From assembly GCA_021155205.1 (NCBI GenBank), contig JAJNPS010000011.1, forward strand, positions 115,653-179,652: a DNA stretch of 64,000 nucleotides, in the 5' to 3' direction. Source of the stretch: Rhodobacterales bacterium. Lineage in GTDB: Bacteria > Pseudomonadota > Alphaproteobacteria > Rhodobacterales > Rhodobacteraceae. The position numbers and the translations under genes are program-made. The notes under the pieces were generated by a model. The model made no database searches and had not been told where the DNA came from. It saw nothing but the letters and a program-made list of their open reading frames with translations. Below are positions 43,601 to 51,985 of the stretch, one piece after another. Each line of letters opens with the position of its first letter. The stretch's first letter is position 1.

Positions 43601-44074
43601 GATGCGGTGGTGAACCGGCTGCGACCGATCCTGCTGACATCGTCCACCAACATCGTGGGCCTGGCGCCGATGCTTTATGAGCGGTCAAGCCAGGCCGAGT
43701 TCCTGAAATCAACCGTTGTCACCTTTGTCTTTGGCCTGTCGGCGGGGCTGTTGCTGATCCTGTTCGTGGTGCCAGCGATCCTGATGATCGACGCCGATAT
43801 CCGGCGCGCCCTGTCGGCGCTGCGCAAGGCCACGCTGGGCCGGGCGGCGCTGGCGCGGCTGCGCGGCGTGGCGGTTCCGGCGGTGCTGGTCCTCTACGCG
43901 GTGGTGATGCTGCCGGTCCTGTGGCGCGGCCAGTTGCCGGATTGGCTGGTGGGCCTTGTCCCAGTGGCTGGCCGCGCACCGGGTGGCGTCTCGCTGGCGG
44001 CGTTTGTGGCGATGACCGCCGTTCTCTGTGCGGCCCTGTGGCTGGCCGGGCCGGGACGACGCAGGCGGACGTGA
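40688..44074 (+). CDS. RND efflux transporter permease
   Basis: A 1128-residue inner-membrane pump of the AcrB/HAE1-type RND superfamily, driven by proton flux. Twelve helices in two blocks surround two large periplasmic domains. Proton-relay acids are visible in the fourth helix region (MIITVGIIVDDAIIVAEHTD). The second block has GLITMAGIITNDAIVLVSTVDEY and PILLTSSTNIVGLAPM. The C-terminus carries an extra hydrophobic stretch ending in RRRRT. It starts three bases after the adaptor gene stop. Homologues export drugs, lipids or dyes; nothing here identifies the cargo. No regulator or TolC gene is adjacent. Confidence 0.95.
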   Translation: MTPDPMDREPSGAWGIPYFVRHRTAANLLMLVLMLVGAVAASRMRAQYFPDIVPTSISVSVAWPGAGAADVDRAIVSRIEPALLVLDGVVDVASEAREGAASISLEFETGTDLARAADAVTAALAGVSDLPRDAEAPQVRQDQWRDRVTDVVITGPVGVDQLARFADEFTARLYDAGVTRTSVLGLAAPDVDIEVPTISLMRHGLTMAEVADAIAQQVTTGPIGALDGDAARLRTGADLRTPLDLGAAVLRTLANGEKLLLSDIATLTARSADDSRAAFVGSNPAMTVRVDRNDTGDAIAIQDTVARVAADLTRTLPPGVTMDLTRSRADLIADRLALLLDNALAGLAMVVVLLFLFLNARTALWVAAGVPIAILAGLMLMYLGGLTLNMISLFAMIITVGIIVDDAIIVAEHTDYRVRQLGEPPELAAERGVLRLAGPIVASTLIIVIAFLGLMVIGGPFGALIAAIPFTVIAILMASLIEVFYILPNHLAHALRDLGARRWYDWPSIQVNRGLDWFNAHVTRPVARAVLVARYPVLALALFLLATQLAAFLRGDVAYRFFVAPEQAVVTGSFAMADGATRTDTLAMMRELQRAADATAKDFEKEYGRNPVRFALAEVGGNAGRGLAGAEGKEADLLGGISLELIDADLRPYSALAFAAAVEKAVVKHPLLEEISFRGQRFGPGSDSLAVDLFSTSTDDLVAATSALRGALGDYRVVSGVEDTLDDAGNDLIVNLTPMGQSLGLDAATLARTLRDHLNGIEVATYPVGQRSGTIRLQVPPGERAADVLETLRIRTAQGDYIPLADVVTVAARPGLASILRENGRQAVTVSGDLIEDRPTEAAAVEADLVATILPRIAADYGITWRMSGQSAQEDAFLADAGLAFLLCLAGIYLCLAWITAQWFRPLLVMSVIPFGIAGAVWGHTVWGLPLSLFSIVGLITMAGIITNDAIVLVSTVDEYAETRAIRPAIIDAVVNRLRPILLTSSTNIVGLAPMLYERSSQAEFLKSTVVTFVFGLSAGLLLILFVVPAILMIDADIRRALSALRKATLGRAALARLRGVAVPAVLVLYAVVMLPVLWRGQLPDWLVGLVPVAGRAPGGVSLAAFVAMTAVLCAALWLAGPGRRRRT

Positions 44075-44083
44075 CGGGCAGCC

Positions 44084-44905
44084 TCACTGACCGGCGGGGC
44101 AGCCCTTGATCTCGACCGCCGTGGCACCCGAAATGATCGTCAGGACAACGCCGGAGCGGTCCAGCGCAAAGGGCAGGCCGGTTCCCGCAACCATGTCGGC
44201 GGCCGAGGTCAGGCGTTCTCCGCGCCGGTCGGACTGTGACGTGGCGACCCAGATGTCGGGCGAGCCTGCCTCGAACACCACCGTTTCGTCCAGGCCAAGC
44301 GGCGGCATGTCCACCCGCGCCGTTACCCGAACCCCGTCCTCGATCGGCGCCACGTCGCAGGCAATGCCGGTCAGCCCTGCCGAGGCCGCCGGAACCGGCC
44401 GGTCTGCCAGCGCGGCCCGGATGATGTCGCTGTCCTGCCCGGTGCCAAGCACGTCGCCGGCGATCGCAAGCGTCACGGGCAGGCAGATGTCCTTGCACAC
44501 GCCCAGGTCCACCTGCAGGCCCAGCCGGACCGGGCGGCCCGGATCTGCGGCAACGACCTCGAACGGCAGGACAACCTCGTCATGATAGCCGATGCTGGTC
44601 ATGCCGCTGGTCAGAAACACCACCGGGCGCGGCCAGAACAGGCGGATCTGGCCCAGATTGTCCGAACCGGACCAGTCGAATGTCGGAGGAATGCCCGCCT
44701 CGCCAGGACTGCGCCAATAGGTTTTCCATCCCGGCGCCAGCCGCAGCCGCAACGCCATCATGATGCTGCCGCTGTCGGTCCGCCAACCCTGCAGCATGTC
44801 GGCCGACGCGACCTCACCTTGGGGCTGCGCCCGGACCGGCAGCGATCCGGACGCCAGGACGGCGCAAATGAGCAGGGCGGCGCGCAAAATCATGGGGGCG
44901 AGCAT
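44084..44905 (-). CDS. DsbD N-terminal-domain periplasmic protein
   Basis: A 273-residue exported protein related to the N-terminal (alpha) domain of DsbD. The N-terminal signal segment (MILRAALLICAVLASGSLPVRAQ) is followed by a WRTDSGSIMMALRLRLAPGWKTYWRSPGEAG block. The redox pair is GVCKDICLPV (C-x3-C), as in DsbD alpha. It lacks the transmembrane and thioredoxin domains, so a separate electron donor (for example CcdA) is needed. ATG 44905 or 44893 may be the start. It is convergent with the RND permease (nine bases between stops). It may shuttle electrons to periplasmic oxidised thiols. Confidence 0.88.
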   Translation of the reverse strand: MLAPMILRAALLICAVLASGSLPVRAQPQGEVASADMLQGWRTDSGSIMMALRLRLAPGWKTYWRSPGEAGIPPTFDWSGSDNLGQIRLFWPRPVVFLTSGMTSIGYHDEVVLPFEVVAADPGRPVRLGLQVDLGVCKDICLPVTLAIAGDVLGTGQDSDIIRAALADRPVPAASAGLTGIACDVAPIEDGVRVTARVDMPPLGLDETVVFEAGSPDIWVATSQSDRRGERLTSAADMVAGTGLPFALDRSGVVLTIISGATAVEIKGCPAGQ

Positions 44906-45035
44906 AGGCGCTGGCTTGCAGATCGGAAATCACGTGTCGGCGAGTTTGGTCCCTTGTGGCATCGCCATCGCATGTCGTGGCTTGAGCCGGACGGCGCAAG
45001 GCGCGATGATCGGACAAACAGGGACAGTCGACTCG

Positions 45036-45590
45036 ATGGACTTGCAGGGCAAACTGCTGATCGCGATGCTGGGGATGGCCGATCCGCGCTTTGACCGCAG
45101 TGTCATCCTGCTTTGCGCGCATTCCGACAAGGGCGCGATGGGCCTGATCGTCAACAAGCCCAGCCGCGACCTGCGGCTCTCCGCGCTGGCCGACCACCTT
45201 GGCATCCCGAAATCCGCGAACGGCCGAGACATCCGTGTGCATATCGGCGGCCCGGTCGAAAGCGGGCGCGGCTTTGTGCTGCATTCCGACGACTGGAACG
45301 AGGGTCAGGCGACGATGGCGATCCCTGGTGGCCTTGGCATGACCGCAACGATCGACATCCTGGAGGCGCTGGCGGGCGGCAACGGCCCGCAAAGGGCGCT
45401 CTTGGCGCTTGGCTATGCGGGCTGGGGTCCGGGGCAATTGGAATCCGAAATCCGCCGCAACGACTGGCTGATCGCCGATGCCGGGCTGGACGTCGTCTTT
45501 GGCACCGAGGACGCGCAGAAATGGAGCCGCGCGCTGAAAGGCATGGGGGTCGACCCGGTGACGCTGTCGGCGTCCTCGGGGCGGGCCTGA
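45036..45590 (+). CDS. yqgE: YqgE/AlgH family protein
   Basis: A 184-residue protein of the DUF179 (YqgE/AlgH) family. Conserved blocks include FDRSVILLCAHSDKGAMGLIVN, IGGPVESGRGFVLH, and LALGYAGWGPGQLE. ATG 45036 is taken because it gives the family-like MDLQGKLLIAMLGM and AGGGA lies upstream; ATG 45006 is in frame ten codons earlier. Its stop abuts the convergent aldehyde dehydrogenase stop with no gap. The biological role of the family remains unclear. Confidence 0.9.
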   Translation: MDLQGKLLIAMLGMADPRFDRSVILLCAHSDKGAMGLIVNKPSRDLRLSALADHLGIPKSANGRDIRVHIGGPVESGRGFVLHSDDWNEGQATMAIPGGLGMTATIDILEALAGGNGPQRALLALGYAGWGPGQLESEIRRNDWLIADAGLDVVFGTEDAQKWSRALKGMGVDPVTLSASSGRA

Positions 45591-47930
45591 TTATTCGCCG
45601 TAGGGCACCCAGATCGTCTTGACCTCGGTCGCGTGGCGCAGGAACTCGCGGCCTTCGCCGGCCGGACCCATCCACGTCCGCGCGCAGCCCTGATTGACCC
45701 AGGTGCGTTTGACGTTTCCGGCGGCCTCTTTCTCGATCAGTGTGGAAAGATCGGTGGAGGAAAAACTCCAGACCGCATCAACATCCATATGACCGGCGAG
45801 GGACTTCGCAAGGTCAGCAGGCGGGCCGGTGACGATGTTGACCACGCCTGCGGGCAGGTCAGAGGTTTCCAGCACCTGATAGAAGTCGGTTGCTGCAAGG
45901 GGATAGGCCGCAGAGGGGACAAGGATGCAGGTGTTGCCCATCGCGACCGCGGGAGCCATGACCGAAATGAGGCCAAGCAGTGGCACCTCGTCCGGGCAAA
46001 GCGCGCCGATGACGCCCACGGGTTCGTTCATCGCCAGCGCGATGCCGCGTATCGGCACGGATTTTGCCTGACCGTCGTATTTGTCGGACCACGCGGCATA
46101 GGTGAAGAGGCGCTGGATCGACGCCTCGACCTCGTCCTCGCCCGGTCTGCCGGTCAGGTCTTTCAGCCGCCGGGCAAATTCGTCCGACCGGGCCGACAGG
46201 TTCTCGGCGATGTAGAACAGGATCTGCGCGCGATTGTGCCCCGTCGACTTGCCCCAGCCCCTGGCGGCATGGGCGGCCTCCACGGCATTGCGGATGTCCT
46301 TGCGGTTGCCGGTGCCGACATGGCCGAGAAGCTTGCCTTTCGGGGACCAGATCGCTTGGGAATAGCCGCCATCCGGGCGCGCCTGCTTGCCGCCGATGAA
46401 AAGTTTCGCGGTGCGGTCGAGGCCTGCGGTCGCGGGGTTAGCTGGTTCGGGGTAGGGCGCGACAGGCTTCAAGGCCACAGGTTTCGCGGCGGGCTTGAGA
46501 TAGGCCATCAGGCCTTCCCAGCCGCCCTCGCGCCCGAACCCGCTTTCGCGCACGCCACCAAAACCGGCGGCGGCATCGAAGAGGTTGGTGGCGTTGACCC
46601 AGACGATCCCGGCCTTCAGCTTTGGCGCAACATCGAGGGCAAGGTTGATGTTTTCCGTCCAGACCGTCGATGCAAGGCCGTAGCGGGTGTTGTTGGCCAG
46701 TGCCACGGCTTCCTCGGGGGTGCGAAAGGTCATCGACACCAGCACGGGGCCAAAGATTTCTTCCTGCATCAGTGTCGATGCGGCAGACAGGCCGGTGATC
46801 AGGGTCGGCGGGTAGAAACACCCTGGCGGAATGGCCGTGGCGGCGTGGTAAGTCTCGCCGTCCTTGTTGGCCGCAACCATGTCGGTGATGGTTTTCAACT
46901 GGACCGGATCGACGATGGCCCCGACATCGATGGCCTTGTCCAGGGGATCGCCGATCCGCAAGCCGTCCATCCGGCGTTTCAGCTTGGCATGAAAGCGGTC
47001 CGCGATGCCTTCCTGAACCAGCAACCGTGACCCCGCGCAGCAGACCTGACCCTGGTTGAACCAGATCGCATCGACAAGCCCTTCGATGGCGCTGTCGATG
47101 TCGGCGTCGTCAAAGACGATGTAGGGCGACTTGCCGCCAAGCTCCAGCGTCAGCGCCTTGCCGGTGCCTGCGGTGGCCGCGCGGATGCGCTTGCCGACCG
47201 AGGTGGAGCCGGTGAAAGCGATCTTGTCGACGGGGCTATCGACCAGGGCAGCGCCGGTGCTGCCGTCTCCGGTCACGATATTGAGTACACCTTTAGGCAG
47301 GCCTGCCTCACGGCTAAGCTCGGCGAAAAGGAGGGCGGTCAGGGGGGTGTATTCGGCGGGCTTCAGGACAATCGTGTTGCCGGCGGCAAGGGCAGGGGCG
47401 ACCTTCCAGGCGAGCATCAGGAGCGGAAAGTTCCACGGGATCACCGCGCCGCAGACCCCCAGCGGGGCAAGGTCGGGGTGTTCGGACGGCAGCAGTTGGG
47501 CCAGGCCCGCGTGGTAGTAGAAATGGCGGGCAACCAGGGGCACGTCGATGTCGCGGCTTTCGCGGATCGGCTTGCCGTTGTCCATGGTCTCCAAGACGGC
47601 GAAAAGGCGGGACTGTTTCTGGACGAGGCGGGCGAGGGCATAGAGGATTTTCGCGCGGGCGTGGCCGGACTGGCGCGCCCATTTCGGCTGCGCACGGCGG
47701 GCGGCAGCGACGGCAAGCGCCACGTCATCGGCACTGCCTTGGGTGACTTCAGCGAGGGGTTCGCCGGTGGCGGGGTCCGCAGTGGTGAAGGTCTTGCCCG
47801 GTTTGGTGAAGGCGCCGTCGATCCAGTGGCCGAAGCTGCGGTTGTTTTTGGCGAGCCATGCCTGCGCCTCGGCACTGGACTCCGGTGCGGGGCCGTAGGC
47901 CATGCTGTCGAAGATTTCCTTTATGGTCAT
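45591..47930 (-). CDS. double-domain aldehyde dehydrogenase
   Basis: A 779-residue protein with two aldehyde-dehydrogenase-like modules. The N-terminal one (about 1-480) is complete: IPWNFPLLMLAWKVAPAL, TLELGGKSPYIVFDD with the general base near residue 263, and NQGQVCCAGSR with the nucleophile near 297. The C-terminal module (about 500-775) retains VGVIGALCPDEVPLL and NIVTGPPADLAKSL but has no standard glutamate or cysteine motif, so it is likely noncatalytic. It lies four bases after deoC on the same strand. DeoC yields acetaldehyde and glyceraldehyde-3-phosphate, and oxidation of that acetaldehyde is a sensible job. Confidence 0.92.
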   Translation of the reverse strand: MTIKEIFDSMAYGPAPESSAEAQAWLAKNNRSFGHWIDGAFTKPGKTFTTADPATGEPLAEVTQGSADDVALAVAAARRAQPKWARQSGHARAKILYALARLVQKQSRLFAVLETMDNGKPIRESRDIDVPLVARHFYYHAGLAQLLPSEHPDLAPLGVCGAVIPWNFPLLMLAWKVAPALAAGNTIVLKPAEYTPLTALLFAELSREAGLPKGVLNIVTGDGSTGAALVDSPVDKIAFTGSTSVGKRIRAATAGTGKALTLELGGKSPYIVFDDADIDSAIEGLVDAIWFNQGQVCCAGSRLLVQEGIADRFHAKLKRRMDGLRIGDPLDKAIDVGAIVDPVQLKTITDMVAANKDGETYHAATAIPPGCFYPPTLITGLSAASTLMQEEIFGPVLVSMTFRTPEEAVALANNTRYGLASTVWTENINLALDVAPKLKAGIVWVNATNLFDAAAGFGGVRESGFGREGGWEGLMAYLKPAAKPVALKPVAPYPEPANPATAGLDRTAKLFIGGKQARPDGGYSQAIWSPKGKLLGHVGTGNRKDIRNAVEAAHAARGWGKSTGHNRAQILFYIAENLSARSDEFARRLKDLTGRPGEDEVEASIQRLFTYAAWSDKYDGQAKSVPIRGIALAMNEPVGVIGALCPDEVPLLGLISVMAPAVAMGNTCILVPSAAYPLAATDFYQVLETSDLPAGVVNIVTGPPADLAKSLAGHMDVDAVWSFSSTDLSTLIEKEAAGNVKRTWVNQGCARTWMGPAGEGREFLRHATEVKTIWVPYGE

Positions 47931-47934
47931 GGCG

Positions 47935-48921
47935 TTACCCCATCGCGTGGCGGTTGGCGGCGGAATAGTTGCCGGTGAGGAAATGTTCGATCTGACGTTC
48001 GATGTCGCCGAGGAGGGAGGAGGCGCCGAACCGGAACAGGTCGGGTTGCAGCCAGGGGTGGCCGAGTTCGTCCTTCATCAGCGCCATGTAGGTCAGCGCG
48101 TCCTTGGCCTTGGCGATGCCGCCTGCGGGTTTGTAGCCGACCTTGATGCCGGTGCGGTCCTCGTAGTCGCGGATGGCGCGGATCATCGTCAGGGTGACGG
48201 GGAGGGTGGCGTTGACGGCCTCTTTCCCGGTGGAGGTCTTGATGAAATCGGCCCCGGCCATCATGCAGATGAGGGACGCACGGGCGACGTTGCGCAGCGT
48301 GCCAAGCTCGCCCGTGGCAAGGATCGCCTTGACATGGGCGTCACCGCAGGCGGCACGCATTTCGGCCATTTCGTCATAAAGCGCCTGCCAGTTCTGCGTC
48401 AGCACATGGCGGCGGGAGATGACGATGTCGATTTCCTTTGCCCCGGCGCGGACGCTTTCGCCGATTTCGGCGATGCGGAGTTTGTAGGGCGAGAGGCCCG
48501 CGGGAAAGCCGGTGGAGACGGCGGCGACGGGGATAGAGGTGCCTTCGAGGGCGCGGACGGCGGTTTCGACCATCTCGTGGTAGACGCAGACGGCGCCGGT
48601 GGTGAGGTGGGGCAGGCCGAGTTTCTCCAGCATCCAGGGTGCTACGGGCTGGCGGGCCTTGGCGCACAGCCGACGCACGCGGCCTGCGGTGTCGTCGCCG
48701 GACAGCGTGGTCAGGTCGATCAACGTGATCGCTTTCAGCAGCCACGCCGCCTGCCATTCCTTCTTGACGCTGCGGCGGCCGGAAATGGTCGCGGCACGGC
48801 GTTCGATGGCCGAGGTGTTGGCCTGCACGTTTGCCACCCAGTCAAGATCCAGCGGCATGCCCGGATTGCGGGCATGCGTGACCTGCGGCAATAGGCCAGT
48901 CGGAACTGTCAGCGTTTCCAA
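47935..48921 (-). CDS. deoC: deoxyribose-phosphate aldolase
   Basis: A 328-residue class I aldolase splitting deoxyribose-5-phosphate into acetaldehyde and glyceraldehyde-3-phosphate in nucleoside salvage. The Schiff-base lysine is in GADFIKTSTGKEAVN and the second lysine in IKVGYKPAGGIA. A large N-terminal extension (about 70 residues, PQVTHARNPGMPLDLDWVA) is typical of longer proteobacterial DeoC. The TTG at 48921 is chosen: GGAGGA is six bases upstream, and codons before it lack family sequence. It is followed by the double-domain dehydrogenase, and a 16-bp palindrome lies at 49000-49015. Confidence 0.93.
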   Translation of the reverse strand: METLTVPTGLLPQVTHARNPGMPLDLDWVANVQANTSAIERRAATISGRRSVKKEWQAAWLLKAITLIDLTTLSGDDTAGRVRRLCAKARQPVAPWMLEKLGLPHLTTGAVCVYHEMVETAVRALEGTSIPVAAVSTGFPAGLSPYKLRIAEIGESVRAGAKEIDIVISRRHVLTQNWQALYDEMAEMRAACGDAHVKAILATGELGTLRNVARASLICMMAGADFIKTSTGKEAVNATLPVTLTMIRAIRDYEDRTGIKVGYKPAGGIAKAKDALTYMALMKDELGHPWLQPDLFRFGASSLLGDIERQIEHFLTGNYSAANRHAMG

Positions 48922-48999
48922 GGGGGTCCTCCGCCCGGGTCGGATCGGTGTCACGATGCCATGCCGGGATCGGTGCCGCAAGGGCGGCGGGTTCGGAAT

Positions 49000-49015
49000 T
49001 TGACCGGCCGGTCAA
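49000..49015. promoter_or_regulatory. 16-bp TetR-type palindrome upstream of deoC
   Basis: TTGACCGGCCGGTCAA is a perfect palindrome 79 bases before the deoC start. It matches the RutR consensus (TTGACC-A-NN-T-GGTCAA) except for the inner A and T, and fits TetR-family operators. RutR controls pyrimidine and nucleobase catabolism in proteobacteria. No TetR gene lies in this window. The palindrome is seen; the regulator is inferred. Confidence 0.55.
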
Positions 49016-49035
49016 CAATCGCGCGACCGGCGGCG

Positions 49036-49398
49036 TCACGTCCGGGGCAGATCGTCCAGCGTGGCCCAGGATGTGCCGGTCCCGGTGTCGGGCAGGGTCC
49101 GCCGATCAAGGTTGAGAAAGATATGCGTCTTGGCCAGATAGAGCGCCGATAGCGGGGCGGTCAGGAACAGGAACAGCGCCACCAGAACCTCTTGTGCCGA
49201 GCCCGTTCCCGTGATCAGCACCTTGCCCAGCGCTGCAGCAATCAGGGCGGTGCCGACGCCGATGGTCGAGGCCTTGGTGGGCGCGTGCAACCGCTGCATC
49301 CCGTCCTGCAGCCGGATCAGACCGTAACTTCCGATCAGTCCGAACAGACCGCCCAGCACCAGCAGGGCCGCAAGGATGATTTCCAGAGCCAGTGTCAT
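49036..49398 (-). CDS. phaG: monovalent cation/H+ antiporter subunit G
   Basis: A 120-residue membrane protein of the MnhG/PhaG family, the last subunit of the Mrp-type Na+(K+)/H+ antiporter. Three helices are predicted; the signature IGSYGLIRLQDGMQRLHAPTKAS is clear. Start ATG 49398 overlaps phaF by ATGA. A soluble C-terminal tail ends in TWATLDDLPRT-like sequence. It needs the other subunits, all encoded in order here, to exchange sodium or potassium for protons and keep pH and salt homeostasis. Confidence 0.93.
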   Translation of the reverse strand: MTLALEIILAALLVLGGLFGLIGSYGLIRLQDGMQRLHAPTKASTIGVGTALIAAALGKVLITGTGSAQEVLVALFLFLTAPLSALYLAKTHIFLNLDRRTLPDTGTGTSWATLDDLPRT

Positions 49399-49667
49399 TC
49401 GATGATGTTTCCCCGCAAAAGGTACTTGGCATAGGCGACGGTGGCCACGAACCCGGTCATGGCCAGCAGGAGCGCCGCCTCGAAGATCAGCGCCGTGCCC
49501 GCCGCCGCGCCGTAAAGCACGACAAGGGCGATCACATTCACCGTCATCGTGTCGGCGACAAGGATGCGGTCGGTGACGGAGGGCGCGGTGAACAGCCGCC
49601 AGATGTTCAGCAAGAGCGCGAGCGAAAAACATCCCGTCGCGAACCAGAGGGCATAGGTCAGGATCAT
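49395..49667 (-). CDS. phaF: monovalent cation/H+ antiporter subunit F
   Basis: A 90-residue three-helix membrane protein of the MnhF/PhaF family. The signature LFTAPSVTDRILVADTMTVN is complete and the usual length is 85-95. It overlaps phaE upstream and phaG downstream, each by ATGA. It is a minor, non-redundant subunit of the Mrp-type antiporter. Confidence 0.93.
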   Translation of the reverse strand: MILTYALWFATGCFSLALLLNIWRLFTAPSVTDRILVADTMTVNVIALVVLYGAAAGTALIFEAALLLAMTGFVATVAYAKYLLRGNIIE

Positions 49668-50155
49668 CCGAATATCCTCTTCAGGCGGCTTTCATAACGG
49701 GACTTGATGCCGTCGCGCACGGCATCCGGGTCCGGTGCATGCAGGGCGTGGATCAGCAATGCCTTGCCGCAACTGGACATGTCGGCGGTCAGCGTGCCGG
49801 GTGTCACCGTGATGGTGCCGGCCAGAAGGGTGATCGCCTCGCGGCTTTGCAGCTCGACCGGCACGCGGATGAAAGCCGACCGTATCTGGTCGCGCGGCAT
49901 GAACAGCACGATCCGCGCGACCTGGAAATTGGCGACGATGACATCCCAGACCACCAGCGCGGCATAGGACAGCAGGGCAAGCGGCGCCCTGATCTGCGGG
50001 CGTTTCGGCCACCAGACCGCAGTGACGAGCGGGATTAACGTTCCCACAAGCACCGCCATCACCCCTGTCCCGAACGCCACCCGGTCGACCAGCATGACCC
50101 AGACCACGATCAGGAACAGCGTCAGATAGGGATGCGGGAAAACCTTGCGCACCAT
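49664..50155 (-). CDS. phaE: monovalent cation/H+ antiporter subunit E
   Basis: A 163-residue subunit of the Mrp-type antiporter. The N-terminal helices (YLTLFLIVVWVMLVDRV and GVMAVLVGTLIPLVTAVWW) precede a soluble domain with the family block LLAGTITVTPGTLTADM. ATG 50155 gives MVRKVFPHPYLTLF; an in-frame upstream start would add non-conserved residues. It overlaps phaF by ATGA and is four bases from phaD. Confidence 0.92.
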   Translation of the reverse strand: MVRKVFPHPYLTLFLIVVWVMLVDRVAFGTGVMAVLVGTLIPLVTAVWWPKRPQIRAPLALLSYAALVVWDVIVANFQVARIVLFMPRDQIRSAFIRVPVELQSREAITLLAGTITVTPGTLTADMSSCGKALLIHALHAPDPDAVRDGIKSRYESRLKRIFG

Positions 50156-50159
50156 CGCC

Positions 50160-51659
50160 CTATGGCTCCTCATACAGGCGGTTCGCGGCAATATAGGCCG
50201 ACGGGTCGTAAAGTCCCGCAGCCGTCGCGTCGAGCCAGGCCGTGACGGGTCCGCCTAGCACGGTCAGCAACGCCATCAGGCCGATCAGGAGGATGACCGC
50301 CGCCTGCGCCCATGGCTCTGGCGCGGCGGCGGCAGCCGGGGGCAGGCGCGCATCGGTCCTCCAGAACAGCGTTGTGCCCGCGCGCGCCAGCCCGAGGATC
50401 ATCAGGAACGTCGCGACAAGGACAATGGGCCAGACCAGCAGCGCATCCGCGGTCCATGCCGACAGGACCAACAGCTTGCCGATGAACCCGGACAGCGGCG
50501 GCATCCCCGCGCTGGTAATGGCGGCGGTCAGAAACAGCGCCGCAAGAACCCCGCCGAACATGCCGGGTTGTGCCGCCGTCAAGGCGCCGCCATGGCGCCG
50601 GACAACCATGTCGGTGACAAGGAACAGCGCCGCCCCCGCCAGCGTGGAGTGCAGGATGTAGTACAGGGCCGCTGATGTCGTGGCGGGCGTGAAACCCGCA
50701 ACTGCCAGAAACACCGTTCCCATCGACGCCACTGCCGCAAAGGCGGCAAGTCGCGGCAGCGTCCGCGCGCCCAGCACGCCGATGGACCCGATGGCCAGCG
50801 TCACAAGGGCGGCAGGCAGCAGCACATCGCGATACAGCGTTCCGGTCGAAGCCAGCCCCGGCGGAAAGACCAGCGTGCCAAAGCGCAAGGCCGCATAGGC
50901 CCCGACCTTGGTCATCACCGCGAACAGCGCCGCCACCACGCCCGGTGCAGCGGCATAGGTTCCCGGCAGCCAGAAATGCAAGGGCACCAGCGCCCCCTTG
51001 ATCGCAAAGACCAAGAGCAGCAGCACTGCAGCCACCCGGATCAGGGCCATGTCGTCATCGGGCAGGCCGGGCAGCTTGACCGCAAGGTCAGCCATGTTCA
51101 GCGTGCCGGTAACCGAATAGACCGTGGCCAGTGCGAACAGGAACAGCGTCGATCCGATCAGGTTGAACGCGACATACTGGAACCCCGCGCGCACCCGGTC
51201 CCGCCCGCCGCCATGCAGCATCAGCCCATAGGACGCGATCAGCAGCACTTCGAAGAACACGAACAGGTTGAACGCATCCGCCGTCAGGAACGCACCGCAA
51301 AGGCCCATCATCTGGAACTGGTAAAGCGCGTGGAAATGGCGTCCCTTGCGGTCCCAGCCCGCGCCGATGGCATAGATCAGGACCGCCAGCGCCAGCACGG
51401 CGGTCAGCAGGACCATCAGCGCCGACAGCCGGTCCAGCACCAGCACGATGCCAAAGGGCGCAGGCCAGTTGCCCAAATGATAGGCCTGAGCCGGGGCTGC
51501 GGTCGCGGTACGGATCAGGGCGATGGCGATGGCCAGCAGCGTGGTGCTGCCGACCAGCGACAGGGTTCGCTGGACCGTGATGCCTGTGCGCCGCGCCAGC
51601 ACCAGCAGCGTGGCAATCAGGGCGGGCAGGACCACGGGCGCGACGATCCAGCCGGTCAT
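50160..51659 (-). CDS. phaD: monovalent cation/H+ antiporter subunit D
   Basis: A 499-residue polytopic subunit homologous to complex I NuoN/NuoM proton-pumping proteins. The Proton_antipo_M region includes FNLFVFFEVLLIASYGLMLHG and ALVPLHFWLPGTYAAAPGVV, where the Lys-His environment is typical, and PPLSGFIGKLLVLSA. About 14 helices are predicted. It overlaps phaC by ATGA. Together with PhaA it forms the ion- and proton-translocating core. Confidence 0.95.
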   Translation of the reverse strand: MTGWIVAPVVLPALIATLLVLARRTGITVQRTLSLVGSTTLLAIAIALIRTATAAPAQAYHLGNWPAPFGIVLVLDRLSALMVLLTAVLALAVLIYAIGAGWDRKGRHFHALYQFQMMGLCGAFLTADAFNLFVFFEVLLIASYGLMLHGGGRDRVRAGFQYVAFNLIGSTLFLFALATVYSVTGTLNMADLAVKLPGLPDDDMALIRVAAVLLLLVFAIKGALVPLHFWLPGTYAAAPGVVAALFAVMTKVGAYAALRFGTLVFPPGLASTGTLYRDVLLPAALVTLAIGSIGVLGARTLPRLAAFAAVASMGTVFLAVAGFTPATTSAALYYILHSTLAGAALFLVTDMVVRRHGGALTAAQPGMFGGVLAALFLTAAITSAGMPPLSGFIGKLLVLSAWTADALLVWPIVLVATFLMILGLARAGTTLFWRTDARLPPAAAAAPEPWAQAAVILLIGLMALLTVLGGPVTAWLDATAAGLYDPSAYIAANRLYEEP

Positions 51660-51985
51660 CGGGCGTCCTCGTCCAGATCGACCCGGTCATGCCCGGCGGT
51701 CAGATACCCCGCGACGGCCATGATCACAATCACCGCCGTCATCCCGAACGAGATCACGATGGCGGTCAGAACCAATGCCTGCGGCAGGGGGTCGGTGTAG
51801 ATGCGCCCTTCGCCGATGATCGGGATCGCGCCGGTCTGCACACGGCCGGTGGCAAAGATGAACACATTGACCGCATAGCTGAGGAACGACAGCCCCAGGA
51901 TCACTGGAAAGCTGCGCTGGCGCAGGATCAGATAGACCCCGGTCGTGGTCAGCAAGCCGATGGTGATGGCGATCAATGCCTCCAT
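51656..51985 (-). CDS. phaC: monovalent cation/H+ antiporter subunit C
   Basis: A 109-residue NuoK-like subunit with three helices. The signature GVYLILRQRSFPVILGLSFLS and the C-terminal LPQALVLTAIVISFGMTAVI are intact. The start codon overlaps the phaAB stop as TGATG and the stop overlaps phaD by ATGA. It completes the antiporter core. Confidence 0.94.
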   Translation of the reverse strand: MEALIAITIGLLTTTGVYLILRQRSFPVILGLSFLSYAVNVFIFATGRVQTGAIPIIGEGRIYTDPLPQALVLTAIVISFGMTAVIVIMAVAGYLTAGHDRVDLDEDAR

